A stretch of 26,691 nt of DNA. Origin: Chrysochromulina tobinii. Lineage: Eukaryota > Haptophyta > Prymnesiales > Chrysochromulinaceae. Position numbers and translations under genes: made by a program. Each line of letters opens with the position of its first letter. The first letter of the stretch is position 1. Under the pieces are notes generated by a model. The model was given only the letters and a program-made list of their open reading frames with translations, was not told where the DNA came from and did not search any database. The stretch covers positions 1-26,691 of the forward strand of contig JWZX01002529.1 in assembly GCA_001275005.1 (NCBI GenBank), read 5' to 3'. Shown here one piece after another: positions 8,575 through 17,846 of the stretch.

Positions 8575-10197
8575 ATGTCGGCGAGAGGGCGAGGCCTCGC
8601 CGCTGGACGCGGACGCGGTGTCGGCCTTGTCGGCCTGCTGGACGCGACTGACTCTGCAGACGTCACGGCAGCGGATCCAGCAGCTGATCGAGTCGTCGTG
8701 GGCAGCGCGCCGAGGCCAGCTGCCTTGAGGCAAGCCGCCACCACTGTTCGACTAGGTGCGGTCCCTCGCGGAAAAAGTGGGGAACGTGCGGCAGTGCAAC
8801 CGATGCAGAAGCACAGCATCGAGCCGGAGACAGTGTCCCAGGGCCAGACCGAGCACGCTCGAGCACAGCATGGAGCGCCAGCTGCATCTCTGCCAGGTCG
8901 CGGCGCCTCCAGCAGGGGGCTCGGTGTCTCTCGTGGACGCGGCCTCAGCCGCATCCTTGGCACGGGTGCGCTGGCGGTGCCGTCCGTCTCTTCAGCGGAC
9001 GGGTACCCAGCAACGGCTGCGGGGGCTTTGGCTGATGAAGCAACTTCGCAGCCGGCGTTGAGAGGGGGCGCGCGAGCGTTGGCGCCAGGCAGGAGCAAGG
9101 GCAGGGGCAAAGGCGTCGCAGCGCTCTGTGTAGACGGAGCGTTAGTGGCGATGACTGCAGCAGAAGCAGCAGCAGACGCACAAGCACCGGGGGCATCGCC
9201 AGCTGCATCAGCGCCAGCGCCGGCGGCAGCGGTGACGGTGGAAGCGTCTGCGGCCGCCGCCTCAGCCCCTACCGCCACGGGTCGACCGAGCTCCAGCCGC
9301 CGGAGCTTGGTCACGCCCACTACAACGCTCAGCTTGGTCACGCCCAGTGCGGCCACTACAACGCTCAGCGCCGCCGCCGCCGCCGCCTCGGCCGCCAGGG
9401 TTGCCGGCGATGCGGCGTCGACGGCGCGCACGACGGCGACCGCAGAGTGCGCGAACGACGCCCATGACGACGCTGCCGACGCCCGTGACGACGCCAATGT
9501 GCTCCGAGGGGCGACTGACGACGCCCAGTACGACGCCTCGTTTGATCCCGCTTTCGACGTGCCGCCGCCGCCGAGCGAAGAGCGCCCTAGCGACCTCAGT
9601 TGCGTGCCGACTGAGGTGATCCGCGCCGCGTGCGGACGGGCAGCGAGTGGACGAGGCAAGGGCGCGGGGCGCGCGAATGCCATGTTCACAGCGAATGCCG
9701 TGTTCAGCGAGCCGGAGCCGCCGTCGCCGCAGCTCAACTTGGCTCAGAATGGTATGCCCTCCCTGCGGCCACCGGCGCAATCGGCTTTGTCGCGGCCGAC
9801 CCCACCCGATACCGCTCCAGCCGTCTCGGCCAACGAGGCGGCGTCAATAGAGTTGTGGGGCCACAGGCCACCAACACTGCCGCTGCGGCCAGAGACGACT
9901 CTTGGTAGCGGTTACAGCAGCGGTGAGCGACGGCGGTATGGGCGCGCGCCCACCGCGGAGGAGGCGGCGGCAGCGCTGGCGGCGTTCGCGCAGGCACGAG
10001 AGGCCTCCCTTGCGGCAGCAGTGGCGGCCGGCGCCGCCTCCTGCAGCGATGCGATGCCGCCCGATGCGAGGGCGGCGGACAGTATGCATCTAACGCCCGA
10101 GGAGATGCTCGAGCAAATGCATGACGATGCACGCAGGCGCCAATGCATGCACGGGGGCGCGAGCTCGTCATCTGGAGCGCGAGCTCAGGCGGAGCTC

Positions 10198-10243
<46 letters not shown>

Positions 10244-10479
10244 GCGGTGGATATCACAGCGAGGGGCAAGCCGACTGGCAAGGTCACATGCAGCCCCATC
10301 ACTTACGATGGGCGAGCGCGCCAGGCGAGGCGGTGGGTGTGCCTGGACATCCAGCACTGCCGCCGCTGCCGTCGCCTCTGCCGCCGACTACTGGGTCTGC
10401 GTGGGAGGAGTGGGAGACGACAGCGCTGGGTCCCATCGACGGCGCCATGAACAGGAGCTCAAGCGACCACCACAACCAG

Positions 10480-10526
<47 letters not shown>

Positions 10527-11910
10527 GGCAACAGCAGCAGCACCAGTGGCAGCAGCAGCAGCAGCAGCAGTGGCAACAGCAGCAGCACCAGTGGCAGCAG
10601 CAGCAGCAGCACCAGCAGTGGCAACAGCAGTGGCAACAGCAACAGCAGCAGCAGCAGGAGCAGCAGCAGCAGGAGCAGCAGCGGCAGCAGCAGCATCAGT
10701 GGCCGCCGCCGCAGCAGCAGCAGTGGCCGCCGAATACCAACGGCTCATTCACACCGCCACTCAACGGTTCACTCACACCGCCACTCAACGGTTCACTCAC
10801 ACCGCCACTCGACCCTACCCTCGACGGCTCCCTGACGTCGCCTCAGATCTTCGAGGCTGAACAACAGCTCATGCGGCTCCACCAGCTCGGGCTTGTCTCC
10901 GGCTTCCCACAGTCTGGTTTCCCACAGTCCCCCGGCTTCCCACAGGCGCAGCTACAGCCCTCGGCGCGCTTGTCAACGGCGCTGGGCGGCGCGCAGATGG
11001 CCAATGCTGGCCTGGGCGCTGTGAACGGACACGCTGTGAACAGTCACATGTGGGGGCAGGCACATTCACACATGGGGTGGGCGACACAGCAGACAGGCAT
11101 GGGCGGCAGCATGGGCGGCGGCATGGGCGGCGGCATGGGCGGCGGCATGGGCGGGGGCATGGGCGGCTGGGATGCAACCCATGCATCTTGGGACGGCGCT
11201 CATTCTCATGACGTTTGGCGATACCTCGCCAGCGGCGTCGACGCAGGCGGCATGGGTAGCGGCTTTGGCGGCGGCGGCATGGGGGGCGGCGGCAGGGGCG
11301 GCGGCGGCATGGGCGGCGGCGGCATGGGCGGCGGCGGCATGGGCGGCGGCGGCTTTGGCGGCGGCATGGGTGGTATGGGAGGCGTCGTCATGGGCAATGT
11401 GCTCCCAAGATTGCCTTCGTGGGACGAGAGCACAGGGGGCCGAGTGACGCCGCCCGAGCTCGCTGTGCCCGGCCTGTGGGGAATGTTCGCTGGTCACGCT
11501 GGTCAGCCGCCTCTGCCGATGACGCCACCGCCGCCGATGCCACCACTGCCGCCGCCCGAGCCGCCGCCGGCCGCGCTCATGCCCACGGGCCTCGCCGAGA
11601 TTTCGGAGATCTCGTGGGAGATGTCCGAAAAGATCTCCGAAAAGATCTCCGAGATCTCGTGGGAAGGCTTAGGAATCCTCCCGCCGCCTCCCCCGCCACG
11701 CCCGATTCGCTCCACTCCCCTCGTCATCGAAGTGCCGTCGTCGCGCGCGTCTGATTCAGAGCCTTCCGCGCGTTCGGAGCCCTCCCCCTCCGCCATGGCG
11801 CTGCCGGCGCTGCCCCCAGCACCGCGGAGCCCAACGCTGACCTCACCAGCAACGCCGCCGTCGGCGGCACCGCCGTCGCCGCCGCGAGCCGCAACGTGCG
11901 CGTTCACGAG

Positions 11911-11945
<35 letters not shown>

Positions 11946-12907
11946 CCGACGCCGCCGACGCCGCCGACGCCGGTCACGTGCACAGCAGTGCCGAGGCGTC
12001 GCTGGCAGCCACCTCACCGAGTCGGTCGGCATCGACCAAGCCCAAGTCACCCAAGACGCCGCCGGGGCTCAGGACACCCCCCGGCCTCTCTCCGCCCCTC
12101 TCCCCCCACGGACCCCTCTCGCCCCACGGGAGCTTCAGTAACGGCAGCTTCACGAGCGTCGTTCCGAGCGCCATCTCGCCCCACGGGAGCTTCAGTAACG
12201 GCAGCTTCAAGAGCGTCGTACCGAGCGCCATCGGAGCTGCCGAGGAGCGAGGCGCGCCGCCCGCCACGGCGCCGCTCGCCGCGCCGTGGCCCTCGGCGGA
12301 GCTGGATGGTCCCAATTTAGGCAATGGGCAATGTCCCAATTCAGGCAATGGGCGCTGCGCGTCGGCGGGGCCAGGCGCGACAGCGGCGGTGGCGCTGAGC
12401 GCTGTGCCGAGCGCGATGGCGCCCGATGAATTGATAGGCGCCGTCGCGGCGCTCTTCGCGGCAGCCAAGGCGGCGCATGTGCTCGGGACGGCGCATGATG
12501 CCGGCCACGACGCGGGCGCCGCCTTGGGCGCCGCCTTGGCTGCCGACGCGGACGAGCCGCCTCCTTTTCCCGCGCCAAGGGCGCACTCACTGCCGTCCTC
12601 GCAACCATCGCTCGCTGGCACGCCGCCACCAGTCGCACCGCCGATGCCGCCGCAGCCCGGATCACTTCCGCGGTCGGCGCCGCCGCTGCCCGTCCCTCTG
12701 ACAGCGACGGGTGGCAGCGGCAAGGGCTCCGGGGGTAGCAGGCCCGCAGCTGCGCCGCAGCTCGTGCCGCCCGACGTCAAGCAGCTTTGGAACGATGCGT
12801 CCCCGCACGGCGGCAGCGGCGAGGCGTGGCGCCAGCTGCCTCGAAATATATCGCTGAACTCGGCGCGGCGCGTCAACAATAAGGGTCCCGCGGGCGTTCC
12901 TCAATAG
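8575..12907 (+). CDS. Very long low-complexity RG/Q/G/P-rich protein; frame changes near a CAG tract
   Basis: The first part (8575-about 10450) reads in one frame: several RGRG / GRGKG clusters separated by short hydrophobic runs, Ala-rich stretches, DDA repeats and Gln14. From about 10481 a second frame is clearly right: Gln15, QQQW repeats, NGSLTPPL repeats, SGFPQS, Met-Gly-rich blocks (11101-11390), Pro-rich segments, a 19-residue duplication SPHGSFSNGSF..., and a C-terminal SLNSARRVNNKG before TAG at 12905-12907. The join lies between about 10330 and 10530. An intron using a CAG of the repeat as acceptor, a repeat-length change or a sequence error would all explain it. The length is about 1,440 aa. 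RG motifs plus Q/G/P tracts suggest an RNA-binding or condensate-forming scaffold. No folded domain was recognised, so the function is unknown. Confidence 0.6.
10201..10242 (+). repeat. (CAG)14 encoding polyglutamine
   Basis: Fourteen perfect CAG units follow GAGCTCGAG and are read as Gln14 in the first frame of the low-complexity gene. Confidence 0.95.
10481..10700 (+). repeat. (CAG)15 and degenerate CAG/CAA/TGG array
   Basis: Fifteen CAG units at 10481-10525 are followed by interrupted CAG with TGG, CAA, CAC and GAG codons. In the downstream frame this is poly-Gln with regular Trp and His (QQQQHQW). In the upstream frame it would be poly-Ala. The frame choice follows from the protein-like sequence after the array. 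Confidence 0.9.
11101..11390 (+). repeat. GGCATGGGC-type repeats encoding GGGM tracts
   Basis: Two blocks of GGC/ATG repeats (about 11101-11169 and 11255-11390) encode MGGG and GGGGM repeats with occasional Phe and Arg. They lie in the frame of the second half of the low-complexity protein. Confidence 0.9.
12119..12232 (+). repeat. 57-bp tandem duplication inside the low-complexity CDS
   Basis: Two copies of 57 bp (12119-12175 and 12176-12232) differ at a few positions and encode two 19-residue repeats beginning SPHGSFSNGSF. The length is a multiple of three, so the frame is kept. Confidence 0.9.
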
Positions 12908-13037
12908 AATGTATGCGGAAGGAGGCGGCCGTGTTGTCACATGTGTATGTGAAATTCATGAACTTATTCAGAAGTGACGCAGATGTCAGCTTCATTTCAC
13001 GCACCGACAGCCAAAAATGTCACACGGCACGCGAGCG

Positions 13038-13349
13038 CTATGTTGTTGAAGATGCTCCCTCGGCACCACCCACACGTTTCCCCTCGCTGGGCAGTGGTGT
13101 GTCTACCCGAACTTTGAGTGAGCACGAGGGACACCTGGCGATCGTAATGCCGTTTTTCAGGTCCTCGACGGTGATCTCGAACATGTCGCCGCACGGGCAC
13201 TGGTAATAGTAGGTGGCATCGTCCTCGACGTACTCCATCTCGCTCAGCAGCACTGTGTCATAGACGCGCTCCTCCTCACGCGCGGCGGCGGCGTCATCGA
13301 GCGACGCCGCAGCGGCGTCGGCAGTCGCACTGACCGATGCAGGGTTCAT
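13038..13349 (-). CDS. DPH3: Diphthamide biosynthesis protein 3 (CSL zinc finger)
   Basis: A single frame of 103 aa starts at the ATG at 13349. After an Ala-rich extension of about 28 residues comes the full DPH3/KTI11 domain: [20 protein letters not shown], then CPCGDMFEI, then [19 protein letters not shown]. Zinc ligands are Cys51, Cys53, Cys73 and Cys76, and the CSL signature is at 76-78. DPH3 is the small electron carrier that reduces the radical-SAM enzyme DPH1/DPH2 in the first step of diphthamide formation on elongation factor 2. In yeast it also serves Elongator-dependent tRNA wobble modification. All key residues are present. The N-terminal extension is longer than usual. It is divergent from the WW/SAP gene. 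Confidence 0.95.
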   Translation of the reverse strand: MNPASVSATADAAAASLDDAAAAREEERVYDTVLLSEMEYVEDDATYYYQCPCGDMFEITVEDLKNGITIARCPSCSLKVRVDTPLPSEGKRVGGAEGASSTT

Positions 13350-13584
13350 GCCTTCCGGAGCGCTGCGGCGGGCGTTTACGAAGTCGAAGAGTCTCTACTG
13401 CGGACCTGCACCGTCATCGATTCGTGCTTCGATGTCCAATTGTTTCGAAAACCTATTTTTTAGGAACTGATGAGAGGCCTCATTTCGATCGCTCCTCGGA
13501 CGCGTGGCCTCGCCCCTGCGTTCTCTAAAAACGCACGCTCGCAACCAAAAGCAAAGTCGAGGCCTCGTGCGCCCGGAGCAGAAC
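13350..13584. promoter_or_regulatory. Divergent promoter, DPH3 / WW-SAP gene
   Basis: The 235 bases between the two ATGs have no convincing coding frame of their own. The frame upstream of 13585 is open but contains no in-frame ATG, only a GTG at 13504, so 13585 is the first usable start. An AT-rich patch at about 13438-13465 may be core promoter or UTR. Confidence 0.5.
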
Positions 13585-15895
13585 ATGTCAAGCGTGTCGT
13601 TGCCTCCCGGGTGGGTGATGGGCACCGATCCAGCCTCCGGCAGGAACTACTACATTGATACGGCCAATGGGGTGACGCAGTGGAATCCACCTCCGTCGAT
13701 GATGCCGCCACCGCCGCCGGCGCCGGTGTATCAGGCGCCGCCAGCACAGTATCAGCCGCCGCCGGCGGCACAATATCAGCCACCGCCAGCACAGTATCAG
13801 CAGCCGGCGCCGGCGCAAGTGTACCAGCCCCCCCCGGCACAGTATCAGCCGCCTGCGGCACAATATCCAGGCTACTATGCCACCCCTCAGCCCAGCTATG
13901 ACGCTTCGGGTCTTCCGAAGCCGGCTCGGTCGAAGCCAATCGAGTACACGCGGACGGTCGGAGACACGAATCCCGTCGACGTGGAGAAGGTGGAGGAGCT
14001 TCTGAAGCGACGCTCGCACTTCCGGCAGCACCGCGCGTTCACAGAGGCTGACAGTGTGATGCGAGAGCTGAACGAGATGGGCGTCCTCGTCTTCGACAAG
14101 GAGATGACCTGGTTCGTCCAGAGCCGCGGCCGTAAGCTATTGCAAACTGGTGGTCCGAGTGCTGGGAGCGGCGGCGGTGACTACGCGGCTGCGGCGGCTG
14201 CTTTTCTCGGAGCGGGGCCCGCGGGCTTTGGCGCGGCTGCGGGCGCGCCAACTGGCTACCCCCCCCAGCCCGGCTATACCCCCCAGCCCGGCTATGCCCC
14301 CCAGCCCGGCTATGCCCCCCAGCCGGCCTACTCGGCTGACGGGAAGCAACTCGCCCGCTCGAAGCCGATCACATACACCCGCGAGGAGACCGACATGGCG
14401 CCCATCGACGTTCCCAAGGTCGAGGAGCTCCTTTCGCGCCGTTCTGATTGCATGCTGATTGCATGCTGATTGCATGCTGATTGCATGCTGATTGCCTCCC
14501 TCATCAGGTCGAGGAGCTCCTTTCGCGCCGTTCGGTCTTTCGGCAGCACAAGGACTTTGCGCAGGCGGATGCGGTGATGCGAGAGCTGAACGATATGGGC
14601 GTCCTCGTCTTCGACAAGGAGATGAAATGGTTCGTGCAGGCGCGCACAGCTAAGGCCTTGGCGGGGGGGGCGCAGGGGGGGACGGCGGCGGCGGCGGCGG
14701 CGGTTGCAGCAAACCTCGGAGGGGTCGCCGCGCTGCCGCCTGGGTGGGTGGCGGCGGCGGACCCGGCGAGTGGAAGGACGTACTATGTGGATACGGCACG
14801 TGGTGTCACGCAGTGGCATCCGCCTGCGATGCCCAAGCCGGTGCTCCCTCCCCCGCCGCCGCCACAGCCACGCCCGCCCCTGCCACTGCCTGCGTCGGCG
14901 GGATTCGTCATTCCGACGCCCCCTGCGGGGTATGAGTACGGCGCCCAGTACGGCGCCCTTCCGGCCTACTCGGCGCTGCCCGACGGCATGCCCCCCGGCA
15001 GCATCGCCCCCCGGCGGCATGCCCCCCGGCAGCATGCCCCCCGGCAGCATCGCCCAGTGCGGAGTCGGAGATGACCATGGCCCAGCTCGGCGCGCTGCCC
15101 GATACGGCGCCGGAGCACGATGAGACGGCCGCGGCAGAGGAGCGCGCGCGGCAGATCTGGAGGGCGCAGGAGGAGGAGGAGGCTGCCGCCGCTCCCAAGA
15201 AGGAGGTGCCGAGGAGTGCCGCCTTCCTCGACGAGGCCGCGGCCGCTGCCGTCGAGAGCACGCGCAAGCGTAAGGCGGAGGAGGAGGAGGAGGAGTCCAA
15301 ATACCAGCAAAAGGTAGGCGAGCCGAGGGTTCCATATTTGGACTCCCTATTTGGGCTCCCTATTTGGGATCCATATTTGGGATCCATATTTGGGATGCCC
15401 TTGAGTGCTTTGGGGCACCCTTAGGATTGCGCGTTTGTTGGCTGCCCTTGATTGCGACTTGATTGCGACTTGAGTGCCCTTTGGATTGCGACTGAGTTCC
15501 ATGGATGCGCCATTGATGCGCAGGTGGCCGAGCAGCTCGAGCAGATGGAGGAGGGCGCCGAGGAGGCCGAAGAGCGTCGTATTGAGCAGCGGCGCAAGAT
15601 GCGCGCCGACATTGCCGCACGGCACGTCGGGGGTGAGCAGGCGGCGGCACCGGCGACCCCGGCGGCGCCCGCTGAGGCCGAAGATGGCTCGTCGGGGGCC
15701 GAGCCGCCGCTGCTCAATACGGCGCCGGCGGAGGCCGAACCGCCGCTGTCCTCGCTCACGCCGTCTGATGTGTCCAAGCTCACTGTGCCGAAGCTCAAGG
15801 CCGCTCTCGAGGAGCGAAGCCTCGACACGAACGGTCTCAAGGCCGCTCTCGTCGAGCGCCTCCTTGCCTCCCTCTCCTCCGAACGGTCGGCGTAG
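13585..15895 (+). CDS. WW / CysRS-tail-like x2 / WW / SAP nuclear protein, spliced
   Basis: The model is exon 1 13585-14418, intron, exon 2 14508-14985, proposed GC-AG intron 14986-15047, exon 3 15048-15313, intron, exon 4 15524-15895, giving 649 aa. WW1 is at residues 6-36 (Trp10, Trp33). A PPAQYQPP-rich linker follows. Repeat R1 (about 134-180) is KVEELLKRRSHFRQHRAF then ADSVMRELNEMGVLVFDKE..W, and R2 (about 278-322) is nearly the same. Both resemble the C-terminal helical segment of cysteinyl-tRNA synthetases. WW2 is at about 354-384 (Trp358, Trp381). Next come a KRKAEEEEEE segment, an acidic coiled coil, and a C-terminal SAP motif (LTVPKLKAALEERSLDTNG), a DNA/RNA-binding helix pair. WW domains bind Pro-rich partners such as splicing factors, so a role in transcription or pre-mRNA processing is likely but inferred. 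Confidence 0.8.
14419..14507 (+). other. Intron 1 of WW/SAP gene, starting with a copy of the next exon
   Basis: The splice sites AAG|GTCGAG and CATCAG|GTCGAG are phase 0 and join IDVPK to VEELLSRRSVF, matching the sister repeat. The first 26 nt of the intron (14419-14444) are identical to the first 26 nt of exon 2 (14508-14533). Between them lie four copies of TGATTGCATGC (14445-14488) and TGATTGCCTCCCTCATCAG. Reading on without splicing reaches a stop near 14469. Confidence 0.85.
14986..15047 (+). other. Frame change in a GGCAGCATGCCCCCC repeat, possible GC-AG intron
   Basis: Exon 2 reads in one frame up to ALPDG and the next coding stretch (SPSAESEMTMAQLGALPD) is in another. Between them is an imperfect 15-nt C-rich repeat. 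A phase 1 intron G|GCATGC ... GGCAG|CA restores the frame. Because the repeat unit is 15 nt, an acceptor one unit earlier (15032) would also work. A sequencing error in the C runs is the alternative. Confidence 0.45.
15314..15523 (+). other. Intron 3 of WW/SAP gene (GT-AG, 210 nt)
   Basis: The donor AAAAG|GTAGGC and acceptor GATGCGCAG|GTG are phase 0 and join KYQQK to VAEQLEQMEEG. The left half is an imperfect repeat of TCCATATTTGGGA/CTCCCTATTTGGG (about 15331-15400). The right half has TTGATTGCGAC repeats, related to the repeats of the other introns. Confidence 0.85.
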
Positions 15896-16091
15896 CGAGG
15901 CACAAGGAGGTGGTGGTGCCCGCGACGGCGCTCATTGAGGGAGATCGGCGGGAGATTTGAGCGTTGAGGGCGAGACGAAGGCGCGTTGGCGCTTGGGAGA
16001 GCGCGACGTCGGCCAAGCGGTCGAGGGAGGATACCAAACTCTGAGTGATTGCCGTGGAGTGCCACTGAGTACCTCGCGAAAGTGGAACGAA

Positions 16092-16160
16092 GGTGCACTG
16101 ATGGTCACTGATGCGCACTGATGTGCACTGATGTGCACTGATGCGCACTGATGCGCACTG
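16092..16160 (+). repeat. 10-bp minisatellite TGATGYGCAC
   Basis: Seven near-perfect copies are in direct tandem with C/T variation in the sixth base; the first copies are less regular. Confidence 0.9.
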
Positions 16161-16227
16161 ATGATCATCGTGGGCGCTGATGAATGGGCCCATCAGATGG
16201 GCATTGATGATCATCGTGGGCGCTGAT
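16159..16227. repeat. 23-bp direct repeat with palindromes
   Basis: Identical 23-bp copies at 16159-16181 and 16205-16227 (period 46) each contain the palindrome GATGATCATC. Between them is the palindrome ATGGGCCCAT (about 16184-16193). Confidence 0.85.
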
Positions 16228-16251
16228 ACCAAGGAGTGCTGACGACGAGTG

Positions 16252-16340
16252 CTGACGAGTGGTGACGGCGATTGCTGACGAGTGGTGACGGCGAGTGCTG
16301 AGGGCGATTACTGAGGGCGATTACTGAAGAGTGGTGACGG
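16252..16340 (+). repeat. 23-bp tandem repeat, degenerate
   Basis: Two adjacent copies of a 23-bp unit starting CTGACGAGTGGTGACGGCGA are followed by shorter CTGAGGGCGATTA copies and another GAGTGGTGACGGCG. Confidence 0.8.
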
Positions 16341-16892
16341 CGTACCTCACTGCGAAGCATGGCTACTGTGAATGTGAATGGTTACCGTGGGTTTCTCGGA
16401 GATGGCATCTCGGAGTGCCAGGCGGAGTGCCAAGCGGATTGCAAGCGGATTGCACACCATCCTGGTTCGAGTACCTTCCACCACGGGAGTGCCCCTGAGT
16501 GTCACGGAGTTTGCTACTGTACTCGACTGAGTGCGAACGAGTGCCAGATTGTGACGGATTCGGACGGATTCGGGATTGCCAAGGGGCAGGCGTGAGGCGA
16601 TTCGCCATAAGGGGTGCCGCTCCTGTGTGTTTCCACCATAACATGAAAATGACCCGAGAATTTAGGGGCTCGCCGTGAGCAACATTGAGTCTCATCTTGG
16701 TCGGGTCTTCTTGTATCTGTGGAAAGAACGAGCCGGTGGTGGAAGAGAGCGCGGCGCGCGCGCGCAGGGCGCCGCGCCGCGCAGGGACCCATAACTACAA
16801 TGTACTTGACGAAACAACGAAACTGAAGCGCAAAAAGGCGATGGCAGGCTTGATAACTTCCCTCGTGACGACCGCCCTTCATCGCACAGAAC

Positions 16893-17846
16893 ATGTCACG
16901 ACATGACGACGCTCGCGCCAAACGACGCCCGCGCCTCGCTGTTGTCGCTTTCATAGCCTCCATGTTCGTCCTCCTCATTACGGCACTCATCAAATACGCG
17001 AACGTGCCTGACGACATTCCCGCGAGGCTTGCGGCGGCCCGACTGCCGGAGCTCGTGCCGCCTTCTTCGTTGCTGTACTTGCGCGTGTTCATGCTCGCCA
17101 TAAATCTCTGGGCGATTGTGCTCAAGCTTCAGATGATCGAGGACAAGGTCATCTTCCACAGCCCGGAGAGTCAGCTGCCGCGCCGCGTCGAGATCCGTCT
17201 CTCCGGCTTCATGTGGTGCTCCTTTTTTACGTTCCAGGCTTGGGCCTTGCAGACATTCTACCTCGCCGGCGCATTGGCCAGCTCCATGAGCGCCGTGTAC
17301 GGCACGCCGGATCTCGGCGCGCGCCTGCCAGTCGCGCTTTGGTTTGCCTTCGAAGTGAGCTTCGCCGTCGCCGTCTTGACCTCTTTCATCGTCAAGTATG
17401 TGCTCATTCCCCGAAAGGTCCAAAATGGCGCGTCGGTCGCGGGCTTCTTTGGTCTGCCCGACCTGCTCATGCACAACTGCAACACGCTCTTCATGGCTCT
17501 CGAGCTCCTCTTCGCCGACCTTCCCGTCCTCCTCTCTCACTTCCCGCTCGCGGCGCTCTGGGGACTTTTCTACGTCGTCTTCTCGTGGGGATGGCTCGCG
17601 CGGCATGGGGTGTGCTGGTACGAGTTCCTGGACCCGTCGCTGCCGAAGGCGATCGTGATGCACTCCGTCGTCCTCGGCGTCCTCGGCGTCTTCTTTGCCA
17701 TTGGAGCTGCGCTCGCCGCCGGTGCGGCCACCATCAGCTCGCCCTACGTGCGCATCGCTCTGGTGCTTGTCGGCGTCGCCTCAGTGGCTCGGACAGGACT
17801 CATCACCGGCATTCCCGAGCCGCCGGTTGGCGCGAAGAAGGAGTAG
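16893..17846 (+). CDS. Multi-pass membrane protein, AIG1/FAR-17a-like
   Basis: A single frame of 317 aa starts at the ATG at 16893. About seven hydrophobic segments are seen: 15-33, 60-80, 106-130, 145-168, 195-217, 219-237 and 255-300. FMWCSFFTFQAWALQTFYLAG (about 106-125) resembles the conserved Thr-containing helix of the AIG1/FAR-17a family. LMHNCNTLFMALELLF (about 192-207) resembles its His-containing helix, here His194, and GLFYVVFSWGW followed by G.CWYEFLD fits the family's next helix. Animal members hydrolyse fatty-acid esters of hydroxy fatty acids in membranes using a Thr and a His. The match is by pattern only; an unrelated algal membrane family is possible. It is tail to tail with the TFIIA-like gene. 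Confidence 0.6.
   Translation: MSRHDDARAKRRPRLAVVAFIASMFVLLITALIKYANVPDDIPARLAAARLPELVPPSSLLYLRVFMLAINLWAIVLKLQMIEDKVIFHSPESQLPRRVEIRLSGFMWCSFFTFQAWALQTFYLAGALASSMSAVYGTPDLGARLPVALWFAFEVSFAVAVLTSFIVKYVLIPRKVQNGASVAGFFGLPDLLMHNCNTLFMALELLFADLPVLLSHFPLAALWGLFYVVFSWGWLARHGVCWYEFLDPSLPKAIVMHSVVLGVLGVFFAIGAALAAGAATISSPYVRIALVLVGVASVARTGLITGIPEPPVGAKKE

Larger units (their letters stand above)
15896..16892. other. Intergenic region with several minisatellites
   Basis: About 1 kb has no convincing gene. The left part is repeat-dense (entries at 16092-16160, 16159-16227 and 16252-16340). Around 16400-16455 short GCGGATTGCAA and GAGTGCCA repeats occur. A (GC)n-like stretch lies at about 16750-16785. 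The last 100 bases precede the start of the membrane protein at 16893 and should contain its promoter and 5'UTR. Confidence 0.5.

Noticed and set aside
8562-9737. 391-aa minus-strand frame opposite the low-complexity gene
   Set aside because: Composition (Ala/Arg/Pro) is that of a shadow; the plus strand has the regular RGRG motifs.
13504-13584. 27-residue N-terminal extension of the WW/SAP protein
   Set aside because: It would start with GTG; the first in-frame ATG is at 13585 and the WW domain begins directly after it.
14445-14500. Regular 11-bp repeats considered as a CRISPR-like array
   Set aside because: The copies are adjacent without spacers and lie inside a spliceosomal intron.
16359-16595. 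Small Cys-rich frame (78 aa)
   Set aside because: The Cys pattern comes from GAGTGCCA/GCGGATTGC DNA repeats and there is no signal peptide.
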